Below, piece after piece: positions 1 through 8,845 of a stretch of DNA of 64,000 nucleotides. Positions within the stretch are counted from its first letter, which is position 1. Each line of letters begins with the position of its first letter. A program made the position numbers and the translations under genes. The stretch is from Sphingopyxis terrae subsp. terrae NBRC 15098 (GTDB lineage: Bacteria; Pseudomonadota; Alphaproteobacteria; Sphingomonadales; Sphingomonadaceae), in contig NZ_BCZQ01000004.1 in assembly GCF_001598815.1 (NCBI RefSeq), positions 245,688-309,687 of the forward strand. Reading direction: 5' to 3'. Under the pieces are notes generated by a model. That model did no database searches. It was not told the DNA's origin and worked only from the letters and a program-made list of their open reading frames with translations.

Positions 1-645
1 CACCTCGGCCCCGCCGCCGGCGGCATAGCCCCAGGCGTTGGTTTTGCCATTGTCGGCAAAGCTGTTCGCCGTATTGGTCGTCGAAAAGCGGTTGTCGAGC
101 CGCGCATAGGCGGGGCCGCCGGTGACATAGAAGAGCGCGCCACCGCCGGGCGTGTAACCGGCGCGCAGGCGGGCGCTGGCCTGCCAATCGGCTTCGCGGC
201 TCATCGTATAGCTCGCGGGGGTGGTCGAAAAGCCGCTGACGCTATCGCGGGCGACGCTGTGACCACCCTCGATCAAAGCCCCGACGACGAAATTGCCCAT
301 ACGCTTGTCGAGGCCGACGCGACCGAAGAATTCGGGTCCGTCCTTGTCGTTGCGGCAGCCGCCGTTCGCGGTGCCTGTCGCGGCGCCGTTGCAGAAACCA
401 GGCGAGAAGGCGTCGGCGCCGGTCGAGGTCGTGACCTGATCGCCGTAGGTGCCGTCGCGATCGGTATCGAAGACGAGCGTTTCGCCGCGATCGCTGCCCT
501 GCAGCGTCGCGCCGCCGCCGACCGAGACATAGGGGCCGTTGAAATCCTGCGACCTGTCGCGCGCGGTGGATCCGCTGTCCTGGGCCATGGCCGGGAAAGC
601 CAGCATCGTCGCCGCCGAAGCGACGAGGAGAGAGGCGAGTTTCAT
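1..645 (-). CDS. Outer membrane beta-barrel protein (partial, C-terminus off the left edge)
   Basis: The reading frame opens at an ATG preceded by a GGAG ribosome-binding site and runs without a stop to the window edge, giving 215 codons. Residues 1-20 form a signal peptide ending in AMA before Gln. The mature part starts with FNGPYVSVGGG, followed by alternating short hydrophobic strands and Gly/Asp/Asn-rich turns (GPEFFGRVGLDKRMGNF, then ALFYVTGGPAYARLD). This is the pattern of OmpA-like or opacity-type barrel porins that sit in the outer membrane. The exact subfamily and the C-terminal strand cannot be judged because the 3' part is missing. It is transcribed away from parE. Confidence 0.75.
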   Translation of the reverse strand, partial: MKLASLLVASAATMLAFPAMAQDSGSTARDRSQDFNGPYVSVGGGATLQGSDRGETLVFDTDRDGTYGDQVTTSTGADAFSPGFCNGAATGTANGGCRNDKDGPEFFGRVGLDKRMGNFVVGALIEGGHSVARDSVSGFSTTPASYTMSREADWQASARLRAGYTPGGGALFYVTGGPAYARLDNRFSTTNTANSFADNGKTNAWGYAAGGGAEV

Positions 646-827
646 ATATTTTCTCCACTTTTTGAGTGACTTTGCAGTCACCCGATCAACCCGCCGGCTT
701 TCGGCGAAGTTCCTGCCTGTGCTGAAAACGGGATGAGCCGAGCGGCAGGAAATCGGTCCGCGCCGCGCCCTGGATCGCCCGAAAACCGCGCTTGCCAGCG
801 CCCTTCCCAGCCCCCTATAGCAAGGCC

Positions 828-2807
828 ATGAGTCACGATTTGTTCGACAGCTCCGCCCCCGCGACCGAAAGCTACAATGCCTCGCAGATCGAGGTGCTGG
901 AAGGGCTCGAACCCGTCCGCCGCCGTCCCGGCATGTACATCGGCGGCACCGACGAGCGGGCGCTGCATCACCTTGCGGCCGAAGTCATTGACAACAGCAT
1001 GGACGAAGCCGTCGCGGGCCACGCGACGCGGATCGAGATCACACTCGACGTCGGCAACCGGTTGACCGTGGTCGACAATGGCCGCGGCATGCCAGTCGAT
1101 CCGCACCCGAAATTTCCGGGGAAATCGGCGCTCGAAGTCATATTGACGATGCTCCATTCGGGCGGGAAGTTCGAGGGCAAGGCCTATGCGACCTCGGGCG
1201 GCCTGCACGGCGTCGGGGTCAGCGTCGTCAACGCGCTATCGATCGAAACCATCATCGAAGTTGCACGCTCCAAGCAATTGTATAGACAGTCTTTTTCGCA
1301 AGGCCTGCCCTTGGGCGCGCTCGAGGAACTGGGGCCGACGCCGAACCGCCGCGGTACCAGCGTGACCTTCGTGCCCGATCCCGCGATCTTCGGCGAACAT
1401 GGCCGGTTCAAGCCGCAGCGGCTCTATCGCATGGCGCGGTCGAAGGCCTATCTTTTCGCCGGGGTCGAAATCCGCTGGAAATGCGCGCCCGAACTGATTG
1501 GCGACGACACGCCCGCAGAGGCGGTGTTCCAGTTTCCGGGCGGACTCGCCGACCATCTGAAGGAACAGATCGGCACACGCGAGTGCGCCACTGCCGAACC
1601 TTTCGTGGGGCGGCAGGAGTTCCCCGACGAACAGGGACGCGCCGAATGGGCGATCGCCTGGCCGCTGTGGTCGGATGGCAGCTATAGCTGGTATTGCAAC
1701 ACCATTCCCACCCCCGCAGGCGGCACGCACGAAGCCGGGCTGCGCGCTGCACTGACCAAGGGGCTGCGCGCCTTTGGCGAGTTGATCGGGCAGAAAAAGG
1801 CGGCACAGATCACCGCCGAAGATGTCTTCAACGGCGGCGAGATGATGCTGTCGGTCTTCATTCGCGACCCCCAGTTCCAGAGCCAGACCAAGGATCGGCT
1901 GTCGAGCCCGGAGGCCGCGCGCCTCACCGAAAATGCCGTGCGCGACCATTTCGACCATTTCCTCTCGGACAATATGGATCGTGGCCGCGCGCTCCTCGGG
2001 CTGATCCTCGAACGGATGGACGAGCGGCTCAAGCGCAAGGCCGAACGCGAGGTCAAGCGCAAGACGGCGACCAGCGCGCGCAAGCTGCGCCTGCCCGGCA
2101 AGCTGACAGATTGTTCGAACAACGGCCCGGAAGGCACGGAATTATTTATCGTTGAGGGCGACAGCGCCGGCGGCAGTGCCAAACAGGCGCGTGATCGCAA
2201 GACGCAGGCGATCCTGCCCATTCGCGGCAAGATATTGAATGTCGCCAGCGCCAGCGCGGACAAGATCCGCGCCAATCAGGAAATCGCCGATCTTGCGCTC
2301 GCGCTCGGCTGCGGGATGCGCAAGGATTGCGATGCCGACCGCCTGCGCTACGACAAGATCATCATCATGACCGATGCCGACGTCGACGGCGCGCATATCG
2401 CGACGCTGCTGATGACCTTTTTCTTCCAGGAAATGCCCGACATCGTCCGCACCGGCCATGTCTATCTGGCGCAGCCCCCGCTTTACCGCATCACCGCGGG
2501 AGCAACGTCGGCCTATGCGCGCGACGACGCCCACCGTGCCGAACTCGAAGCGACCCTGTTCAAGGGCAAACGCGTGGAGGTCGGACGCTTCAAGGGGCTG
2601 GGCGAGATGAATCCCAACCAGCTCAAGGAAACGACGATGGACCCGGCGACGCGGTCGTTGCTCAAGGTCACGCTGCCGCAGGAGTATGAGGAGCGGCAGA
2701 TCGTCAAGGATCTGGTCGACCGGCTGATGGGCAAGCATCCCGAGCATCGATTCCAGTTCATTCAGGCCAATGCCGCGACACTGGACGAGGCGGCGATCGA
2801 CGCCTGA
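828..2807 (+). CDS. parE: DNA topoisomerase IV subunit B
   Basis: ATPase subunit of topoisomerase IV, which with ParC decatenates daughter chromosomes. The GHKL ATPase domain has catalytic Glu52 and Asn56, the DNGRGMP loop at about 84-90 and the GGLHGVGVSVVNALS segment at 124-138. The TOPRIM domain carries E443-G-D and the metal-binding D516-A-D518. The length of 659 aa fits ParE rather than the longer GyrB, and the opening segment (QIEVLEGLEPVRRRPGMYIG) is typical. An upstream in-frame ATG at 792 would add 12 residues; 828 is preferred because MSHDLFD matches the usual N-terminal style. The 182-bp gap to the barrel gene should hold its promoter. ParE versus GyrB is judged from length and motif style only. 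Confidence 0.93.
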   Translation: MSHDLFDSSAPATESYNASQIEVLEGLEPVRRRPGMYIGGTDERALHHLAAEVIDNSMDEAVAGHATRIEITLDVGNRLTVVDNGRGMPVDPHPKFPGKSALEVILTMLHSGGKFEGKAYATSGGLHGVGVSVVNALSIETIIEVARSKQLYRQSFSQGLPLGALEELGPTPNRRGTSVTFVPDPAIFGEHGRFKPQRLYRMARSKAYLFAGVEIRWKCAPELIGDDTPAEAVFQFPGGLADHLKEQIGTRECATAEPFVGRQEFPDEQGRAEWAIAWPLWSDGSYSWYCNTIPTPAGGTHEAGLRAALTKGLRAFGELIGQKKAAQITAEDVFNGGEMMLSVFIRDPQFQSQTKDRLSSPEAARLTENAVRDHFDHFLSDNMDRGRALLGLILERMDERLKRKAEREVKRKTATSARKLRLPGKLTDCSNNGPEGTELFIVEGDSAGGSAKQARDRKTQAILPIRGKILNVASASADKIRANQEIADLALALGCGMRKDCDADRLRYDKIIIMTDADVDGAHIATLLMTFFFQEMPDIVRTGHVYLAQPPLYRITAGATSAYARDDAHRAELEATLFKGKRVEVGRFKGLGEMNPNQLKETTMDPATRSLLKVTLPQEYEERQIVKDLVDRLMGKHPEHRFQFIQANAATLDEAAIDA

Positions 2808-2889
2808 AGCGAATTTTTCGCCTCCCCTGTCAGAAACACGCGCCGCCGGCGACTAACCGGATATTGGCACGGGCTTTTGGGAGATCGGG

Positions 2890-3411
2890 GTGACCGGAAA
2901 GGCGCAAGACAGGCTGTTCGAAGAGGCGATCGACCGCTTCGGCGGCGCTATCGCCCGCATGGCACGCGGCTATGAAGCCGATCCCGAACTGCAACGCGAC
3001 CTTCTCCAGGAGTTGCAGGTCGCGCTTTGGCAGAGCTTCGCCCGCTTCGATGCCCGCTGCGCGATGAGCACCTGGGTCTGGCGCGTGGTGCATAATCGCG
3101 CCGCCTCGCACGTCGCCCAAGCCCGCAAGCGTCGGCGGCCGTGGGTCGATATCGAGGATCTGGCGCTTGCCGATGAAGCCCCCTCGCCCGCCGAGCGCGC
3201 CGAGACCGATCAGGCGCTCGCCTTGATGCTGGCGATCATCGACCGGCTCGGACCGCCCGACCGGCAGATATTGCTCCTTTATCTTGAGGGGATGCCAGCG
3301 GCCGAAATCGCCGACGTCACGGGCGTGTCGTCCGAGACCGTCGCGACCAAGGTCCATCGCTTCAAATCCATGCTCACGCGCCGTTTCGCCGGCCTGGGAG
3401 ATGCAACATGA
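2890..3411 (+). CDS. ECF-like RNA polymerase sigma-70 family sigma factor
   Basis: Alternative sigma factor of 173 aa. Region 2 lies at about residues 5-80 (LQRDLLQELQVALWQSFARFD, then the promoter-melting STWVWRVVHNRAASH). Region 4 is a helix-turn-helix at about 110-165 (LGPPDRQILLLYLEGMPAAEIADVTGVS is its core). The start is GTG with GGAG just upstream. Its stop overlaps the ATG of the membrane protein gene (ATGA), and a secreted serine hydrolase follows, so the three genes form a translationally coupled operon. The small membrane protein is the natural candidate for its anti-sigma partner, which is inference. Its regulon is not visible. Confidence 0.88.
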   Translation: MTGKAQDRLFEEAIDRFGGAIARMARGYEADPELQRDLLQELQVALWQSFARFDARCAMSTWVWRVVHNRAASHVAQARKRRRPWVDIEDLALADEAPSPAERAETDQALALMLAIIDRLGPPDRQILLLYLEGMPAAEIADVTGVSSETVATKVHRFKSMLTRRFAGLGDAT

Positions 3412-4001
3412 CCGATTTTTCCGACGACATGACCCTGCACGGCCTATGGCAAAGCGATACGGCCGCGTTCGAACCGATGCCGGTCGAGGAAGTCAGGCGC
3501 CGCGCGTCGCGGCTCGGCGACATCGTCGCCCGGCGAAATCGCCGCGAATATATGGCCGCCGCCATCGTGATTGCGGGTTTTGCCGTCTATGCCGTGGTCC
3601 TTCCCGGCCTGCTGTTCAAGCTGGGCAGTCTGCTCGTGATTGCCGGGACACTGTTCGTCAGCTGGCAGCTAACCCGCCGAACCTCGCGTCCCGATCCGGC
3701 GGCCGAAGCCGCGGACATCCGGTCCTATTACCGCGCGCGCCTCGTTCGTGAAGAGCATATGCTGTCGCGCGTCGGGCGCTGGTATCTCGCGCCGCTGCTA
3801 CCGGGTCTGCTGCTCTTCATGACCGCGCAGGCGCTGGGTGGCCGGTATGGCGCGCTCGGTGGCACAGCGCTGATCGGTGGGCCGCTGCTGCTTTTCGGGG
3901 CCATCTGGCTCCTCAACCGGCGCGGCGCCGCGCTGCTGCGGCGCCAGATAGCGCGGATCGATCGCGATCCGCCTGCCCCTGCCGCCGAACAAGGAGAATG
4001 A
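3408..4001 (+). CDS. Multi-pass membrane protein, possible anti-sigma partner
   Basis: A 197-aa protein whose N-terminal 45 residues are cytosolic and charged (EEVRRRASRLGDIVARRNRREY), followed by a helical pair near residues 48-86 and a second pair near 126-168. The short ends and four hydrophobic segments suggest an inner-membrane protein. It begins inside the sigma factor stop codon, so translation is coupled. No zinc-binding HxxxCxxC anti-sigma motif is present, so it is not a ZAS-type anti-sigma factor; a regulatory role is inferred from position alone. The following gene starts one base after its stop, with an AAGGAG site inside its last codons. Confidence 0.7.
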   Translation: MTDFSDDMTLHGLWQSDTAAFEPMPVEEVRRRASRLGDIVARRNRREYMAAAIVIAGFAVYAVVLPGLLFKLGSLLVIAGTLFVSWQLTRRTSRPDPAAEAADIRSYYRARLVREEHMLSRVGRWYLAPLLPGLLLFMTAQALGGRYGALGGTALIGGPLLLFGAIWLLNRRGAALLRRQIARIDRDPPAPAAEQGE

Positions 4002-4002
4002 T

Positions 4003-5361
4003 ATGAACCGCCTGCACCGCCTTGCTGCAGCTGCCCTGCTCGCCGTCCCCTTGGCCGCGCTGCCTGTCGGCACCGTCCATGCTCAGCCGGGCACAGCCGC
4101 ACGCGCCGAACAGAGCGCCTTCGACCGCCGCGCCGGTCAGCTCGTCGCCCTGCTCGAAGGGCGGGTGCCCTATGCCGAATATTTTGCGCCTTCCTTTCGC
4201 GCGGCGATCCCCGAAGCGCGGTTTCGGGAGATCAGCGAAAATCTGGTCGGCCAATATGGCAAGCCGGTCGCGGTCAAGCGAGCGACATCAGACGACGGTC
4301 AATCGGGCACGATACTGCTCCGCTTCGAACGCGGGACCGCGACGATCCGCTTGGATGTCGGCCCGGCCCCCGAAGCGCTGGTGCTGGGACTTCGAGTAAC
4401 CGGATTTGTGGCTGCCAACGATAGCATCGCCGCAGTTGCAGCGGAAATCGCTGCTTTACCGGGCGATACCGGGTTTCTTGTCGCCGAAGTTGACGGCGAC
4501 AACATTCGTCAGATTGCGGGTTCGGGCACCGATCGGCAGTTTGCCGTCGGATCGATATTCAAACTCTATGTGCTGGACGAGCTCGCCGCGCAGGTGGCGA
4601 CGGGGAAGCGGCATTGGGACGATGTCGTCCCGCTTGCCCATCCCAGCTTCTCGTCGGCGGCGACCGCCAATTGGCCGCTGAACACGCCGGTGACGCTGCA
4701 AACGCTGGCGAACTGGATGATCTCGGTCAGCGATAATGGCGCCGCCGACACGCTGATCCATCTGCTCGGCCGCGAGACGATCGAAGCGCGGATGCGGGCG
4801 GCTGGCAATAGCGCACCCGCACGCAACACGCCCTTTTTGACGACGGTCGAGGCCTTCGCGCTCAAGGGCAACAATTTCGCTGATCTCCGTTCAGCCTTTC
4901 TCTCGGGCAGCGAAGCGCAGCAACGCAAGATCGTCGATGACAATGCCGATCGCTTCACCCTCGCCAATGTTGACGGCGTCAGCTTCGAAGGAAAACCGCG
5001 CTTTATCGACAGCCTCGAATGGTTCGCCTCGCCGATGGATGTAGCGCGGGCCTTTGCGGACCTGCGGGCGCGCGGTTCGGCGCAAACGATGGCGGCGCTG
5101 GCGATCAACAACGGCGTCGGCCCCGCAGCGGCGGCGGACTGGTCCTACCTTGGCTACAAGGGCGGGTCGGAGCTTGGCGTGGTGTCGATGAGCCTGCTCG
5201 GCCAGCGCAAGGCCGACGGCAAATGGTTCGTCGTCACGGCAAGCTGGAACAATGCGGCCCTGGACCTTGACGGCAACAAGTTCGCCGGTCTCGTCACCCG
5301 GCTGCTCGCGCTCGCAGCCAAGGAGGGCGCTACGCCGTCAGCGCCGCCACCAGCGCCTTGA
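4003..5361 (+). CDS. Secreted serine hydrolase of the class A beta-lactamase fold
   Basis: A 452-aa exported protein. Residues 1-28 are a signal peptide (ALLAVPLAALPVG, then AQP). Residues 35-135 form a separate N-terminal domain (DUF3887-like in position, not firmly recognised). The C-terminal domain has S184-I-F-K187 as the SxxK nucleophile motif, S243-D-N as the second motif and K386-G-G-S in place of the usual KTG. A canonical omega-loop ExxLN is not seen; E283 is roughly where the general base would lie. True beta-lactamases are about 290 aa, so this is longer and divergent, and penicillinase activity should not be assumed. It is the last gene of the sigma-factor operon, with AAGGAG 6 bases before the start. 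Its end overlaps the convergent LysR gene by 32 bp. Confidence 0.8.
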   Translation: MNRLHRLAAAALLAVPLAALPVGTVHAQPGTAARAEQSAFDRRAGQLVALLEGRVPYAEYFAPSFRAAIPEARFREISENLVGQYGKPVAVKRATSDDGQSGTILLRFERGTATIRLDVGPAPEALVLGLRVTGFVAANDSIAAVAAEIAALPGDTGFLVAEVDGDNIRQIAGSGTDRQFAVGSIFKLYVLDELAAQVATGKRHWDDVVPLAHPSFSSAATANWPLNTPVTLQTLANWMISVSDNGAADTLIHLLGRETIEARMRAAGNSAPARNTPFLTTVEAFALKGNNFADLRSAFLSGSEAQQRKIVDDNADRFTLANVDGVSFEGKPRFIDSLEWFASPMDVARAFADLRARGSAQTMAALAINNGVGPAAAADWSYLGYKGGSELGVVSMSLLGQRKADGKWFVVTASWNNAALDLDGNKFAGLVTRLLALAAKEGATPSAPPPAP

Positions 5362-6121
5362 CCTTCGCCTGCCGCCATTGCGGGGTCGGCGCGACGAGCC
5401 AATAGCCGCGTTTCGTATCCATCGCCTCACCCACTTGGCGCACCCGCCCGGCGGCAATATCGGCCTCGGCGAGCATGGCCGGGACGCAGGCTTGCCCCAG
5501 CCCGTTGGCCGCGGCGTCGATCGCAAGCCCGGCATCGCCCAGCCGCAACGCGGGCTCACCCTCGGCAACGGGGCATCCCGGCCACGCAATCCGCGTGTCG
5601 CTGCCGCCGCCAGGGCCCGCCACGGTGACCATCGATGCCGCCGACAGCGCGACGCCTTCATGGTCGCCGGCCCCATCGGTCCAGAAAATCGCGAGATCGA
5701 GATTGGCCTCGGTAAAATCAATGCCGCTATCGGCTGACACAAGCGTGAACCGCACGTCGGGCGCCTGCTGGCTGTACCGGGCGAGACGCGGCGCCAGCCA
5801 TTTGGCGGTCAGGTCGCGCGGCGCGGCGATGGTCAGCGATTGCGACGACTGCCCCGCCTGCATTGCTCGGACCGATTCCTCGAACTGCAAAAAGCCCTGC
5901 CGCAGCGCGTCGAGCCCGGCATGTGCTTCCCCCGTCAGTTCAAGACCCTTAGGGGTGCGGCGGAACAGGACGACGCCCAGCATGTCCTCCAGCGCGCGGA
6001 TCTGTTGACCGACCGCCGCCGGGGTCACCGCCAGCTCGTCGGCGGCACGGGTAAAGCTGAGATGGCGGGCAGCGGCGTCGAAGACGCGCAGCGCGTTGAG
6101 GGGCAGATGGGTGCGCTTCAT
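5330..6121 (-). CDS. LysR family transcriptional regulator (GcvA-like)
   Basis: A 263-aa regulator. The N-terminal winged helix-turn-helix spans about residues 8-65 (LPLNALRVFDAAARHLSFTR, then AADELAVTPAAVGQQIRALE). The rest is a periplasmic-binding-type effector domain starting near SLTIAAPRDLTAKWLAPRL. The opening resembles GcvA-type LysR proteins. The chosen ATG at 6121 overlaps the stop of apaG (ATGA); a longer frame upstream lies inside apaG and lacks family similarity. Position at the end of a biosynthetic cluster does not reveal its target. Confidence 0.87.
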   Translation of the reverse strand: MKRTHLPLNALRVFDAAARHLSFTRAADELAVTPAAVGQQIRALEDMLGVVLFRRTPKGLELTGEAHAGLDALRQGFLQFEESVRAMQAGQSSQSLTIAAPRDLTAKWLAPRLARYSQQAPDVRFTLVSADSGIDFTEANLDLAIFWTDGAGDHEGVALSAASMVTVAGPGGGSDTRIAWPGCPVAEGEPALRLGDAGLAIDAAANGLGQACVPAMLAEADIAAGRVRQVGEAMDTKRGYWLVAPTPQWRQAKVKALVAALTA

Positions 6122-6519
6122 GACGCGGTCGCGGGGGCCACGAGCGGAAAGGCCGGAATTGCCGCCAGCATCTGCGACCCGTCGGTCATTTCCATCACAT
6201 AGGTGCCGACCATCCCGCCTTCGGGCGTCGGCAGCGGGCATCCCGAAACATAGTCGAACGACCCGCCGGGCGCGATGAGCGGCTGTTCGCCGACAACGCC
6301 TTCGCCCTCAACCTCGCTCACCTGCTCGCGGCCGTCGGTGATCCGCCAATGCCGCGTCAACAGCTGCACCGCGGCCTCACCGTGATTTTCGATGCGGACA
6401 TGATAGGCCCAGAACCAGCGCCCCAGCGCCGGATGCGACTGTTCGGGCAGGTAGCTGACCGACACGCGCACGGTGATCGGCCCGGTTGTCGCGGCAAAGG
6501 GGAAGAGGGAGTCGATCAT
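6118..6519 (-). CDS. apaG: ApaG domain protein (Co2+/Mg2+ efflux protein ApaG)
   Basis: A 133-aa beta-sandwich protein of the ApaG family. Recognisable segments are ITVRVSVSYLPEQS, the FWAYHVRIENHGEAAVQLL strand pair, RHWRITDG, VVGEQPLIAPGGSFDYVSG and the C-terminal GTYVMEM strand. The family fold is fibronectin-like; the physiological role is poorly defined (linked in E. coli to cobalt resistance and Ap4A metabolism through the apaH operon). Here it sits between metZ (17-bp gap) and the LysR gene (4-bp overlap), away from ksgA/apaH. The start at 6519 was chosen because residues upstream in the longer frame lie within metZ and are unlike the family. Confidence 0.9.
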   Translation of the reverse strand: MIDSLFPFAATTGPITVRVSVSYLPEQSHPALGRWFWAYHVRIENHGEAAVQLLTRHWRITDGREQVSEVEGEGVVGEQPLIAPGGSFDYVSGCPLPTPEGGMVGTYVMEMTDGSQMLAAIPAFPLVAPATAS

Positions 6520-6536
6520 CGCGCCGCCAGCGTCGC

Positions 6537-7742
6537 TCAAAGCCCGACCTTGGTCAATGCCTGGTCCAGATCGGCGATCAGATCGCGCGGATCCTCCAGC
6601 CCGATATTGATGCGCAGCATCCCCTCTTCGATGCCCATGTCGGCGCGCGCCTCGGCGCTGACGCCATAATGGGTGGTGGACGCAGGATGGCAGCACAGGC
6701 TGCGCGCATCGCCGATATTGTTCGAAATATCGACGAGTTCGAGCGCGTTCAGAAACGCCATCGCTTGCGCCCGGTCGTCGAGGAAGAAGGAAAAGATCGG
6801 TCCGCAGCCATCCATCTGGCGTATCGCCAGATTATGCTGGGGGTGGCTGGCCAGGCCGGGATGCAGGATACGCCGCACGCGCCCCTCGATCGCCTTGCCG
6901 ACCGCCAGCGCATTCTCCGACTGGCGCTTGGCGCGCAGGTCGAGCGTTTCCAGCCCTTTGAGCACTACCCACGCATTGAATGGCGAAAGGTTCGGTCCGG
7001 TATTGCGCTGGAACGGCAGCAGCACCTCGTTGATGAATTTTTCCGTTCCGCACACCGCTCCGGCGAGGACGCGGCCCTGCCCCTCCATCAGCTTGGTCGC
7101 TGAATAGGCTACGACGTCGGCGCCGAATTCCAGCGGGCGCTGAAGCGCGGCGGTCGCGAAGGCATTGTCGACGACGGTCGTGATGCCATGCGCCTTGGCG
7201 AGATCGCACACCGCCTGCAGGTCGACGATATCCATCGTCGGATTGGCGGGGGTTTCGAAAAAGAAAAGCTTGGTGTTCGGCTTGATCGCTGCCTTCCACG
7301 CGTCAAGGTCACGGCCATCGACGACGCTCGTCTCGATCGCGAAGCGCGGCAGCAACGTATCGACGAGCCAGCGGCACGACCCGAAGGCCGCTTTCGCAGC
7401 AACAACATGGTCGCCAGCGGACAATTGACACAGGAGCGCCGTCGTCATCGCCGCCATGCCGGTGGCTTGCGTCCGGCACGCCTCGGCACCTTCCATCAAC
7501 GCGATGCGTTCTTCGAGCATCGCAACGGTGGGATTTTGCAGGCGCGAATAGGTCATGCCCTGCGCCTCGCCGGCAAAGCGGGCCGCGACTTCCTCGGCGC
7601 TGTCATAGGTATAGCCGGAGGTCAGGAACAGGGCCTCGGACGTTTCGCCATGTTCGCTGCGCCACGTCCCGCCGCGCACCGCCTGCGTCGCCGGACGCCA
7701 GTTCCTCGTCTTGCTGCGATCGAATCCCGTCGTCTTTTTCAT
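6537..7742 (-). CDS. metZ: O-succinylhomoserine sulfhydrylase
   Basis: PLP enzyme of 401 aa in the Cys/Met metabolism family; it makes homocysteine from O-succinylhomoserine and sulfide in methionine synthesis. Visible hallmarks are the TSGYTYDSAEE and YSRLQNPTVAMLEERIA segments, the PLP-stacking and phosphate-binding region (EGAEACRTQATGMAAM), the FFETPANPTMDI strand, VVDNAFATAALQRP and the Schiff-base lysine K217 in YSATKLMEGQGR. MetZ is chosen over MetB/MetC by this LMEGQGR style and length; substrate could also be the acetyl ester. It starts 6 bp after leuB ends, so both are probably on one transcript. Confidence 0.88.
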   Translation of the reverse strand: MKKTTGFDRSKTRNWRPATQAVRGGTWRSEHGETSEALFLTSGYTYDSAEEVAARFAGEAQGMTYSRLQNPTVAMLEERIALMEGAEACRTQATGMAAMTTALLCQLSAGDHVVAAKAAFGSCRWLVDTLLPRFAIETSVVDGRDLDAWKAAIKPNTKLFFFETPANPTMDIVDLQAVCDLAKAHGITTVVDNAFATAALQRPLEFGADVVAYSATKLMEGQGRVLAGAVCGTEKFINEVLLPFQRNTGPNLSPFNAWVVLKGLETLDLRAKRQSENALAVGKAIEGRVRRILHPGLASHPQHNLAIRQMDGCGPIFSFFLDDRAQAMAFLNALELVDISNNIGDARSLCCHPASTTHYGVSAEARADMGIEEGMLRINIGLEDPRDLIADLDQALTKVGL

Positions 7743-7748
7743 CTCGCT

Positions 7749-8795
7749 TTATCCGTTCAAAGCCGCGACAACCGCATCGCCAAGCGCTGCGGTGCCCATC
7801 GAGCCGCCCAAATCGGCGCCGCGGCATCCGTCGGCAAGGATTTTCGCTACCGCACTCTCGATGCGCGCCGCGCTCGCTTCGTCGCCGCCCGAATGGCGAA
7901 GCAGCATCGCAAGCGACAGGATCATCGCGAGCGGATTGGCTATCCCTTTACCCGCAATATCGGGGGCGCTGCCGTGAATGGGCTCGTACAGCCCCTGGCG
8001 GCCTTCGCTCAGCGACGCCGATGCGAGAAGACCGATCGAGCCGACGCACATCGATGCCTGATCGGACAAAATGTCGCCGAACAGATTGCCCGTGACGACC
8101 ACGTCGAACTGCCCCGGATTGCGCACCAACTGCATCGCGGCATTGTCGACATACATATGACTGAGCTCGACGTCGGGATAGTCGGCCGCGACCTCGATCA
8201 CGACGTCCCGCCACAGCTGCGATGTTTCGAGGACGTTCGCCTTGTCGACCGAGCACAGCCGCTTCCGGCGCCCTTGCGCGGCGCGGAACGCGACATGCGC
8301 GATACGTCGCACCTCGCTCTCGCTATATGCCATGATGTCATAGCCTTCGCGCTCCCCGGTCGCGGTCGTGCGCATGCCCTTTTCGCCGAAATAGACGTCG
8401 CCGTTGAGTTCGCGCACGATCAGCAGGTCAATCGCCGAGGCGACTTCGGGTCGTAGCGCAGAGCTGTCTTCCAGTCCCGCGAACAGCTTGGCCGGACGAA
8501 GATTGGCGAACAGGCCGAGTTCCGACCGCAGGCCGAGAATGGCCTGCTCGGGCCGCAAATGACGCTCGACAGCATCGAAGCGCGGATCGCCGACCGCACC
8601 GAACAGGATCGCATCGGCCGCCTTGGCCTTTGCGAGCGTCTCGGGCGGCAGCGGGTGGCCGGTGGCGGCATAGGCCGCGCCGCCGACAAGCGCGCGGTCG
8701 ATCGTGATGGGCAGCGCCAGCGCGGCGAGGGTCTTTTCGGCCTCGACCATAATCTCCGGTCCGATACCGTCGCCAGCCAGCAGCAGGATTTGCAC
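7749..8795 (-). CDS. leuB: 3-isopropylmalate dehydrogenase
   Basis: NAD-dependent oxidative decarboxylase of leucine synthesis, 348 aa, the usual length. The N-terminus is [20 protein letters not shown], substrate-contact segment [12 protein letters not shown], the [12 protein letters not shown] loop, [16 protein letters not shown] (catalytic Lys), [29 protein letters not shown] with the metal-binding aspartates, and the NAD-binding [18 protein letters not shown] signature. leuC, leuD and leuA are not in the window. It follows recO by 50 bp and precedes metZ, an amino-acid pair embedded in repair genes. Confidence 0.95.
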   Translation of the reverse strand: MQILLLAGDGIGPEIMVEAEKTLAALALPITIDRALVGGAAYAATGHPLPPETLAKAKAADAILFGAVGDPRFDAVERHLRPEQAILGLRSELGLFANLRPAKLFAGLEDSSALRPEVASAIDLLIVRELNGDVYFGEKGMRTTATGEREGYDIMAYSESEVRRIAHVAFRAAQGRRKRLCSVDKANVLETSQLWRDVVIEVAADYPDVELSHMYVDNAAMQLVRNPGQFDVVVTGNLFGDILSDQASMCVGSIGLLASASLSEGRQGLYEPIHGSAPDIAGKGIANPLAMILSLAMLLRHSGGDEASAARIESAVAKILADGCRGADLGGSMGTAALGDAVVAALNG

Positions 8796-8845
8796 GTGCG
8801 TCGCCCTTTCCTATCTTCGCGAGCCGCTTAGACAGCGGCGGCCCC

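Noticed and set aside
2860..2885. TGGCAC followed by TTTTGG considered as a sigma-54 promoter before the sigma factor gene
   Set aside because: The -12 GC is missing, so it does not fit the consensus.
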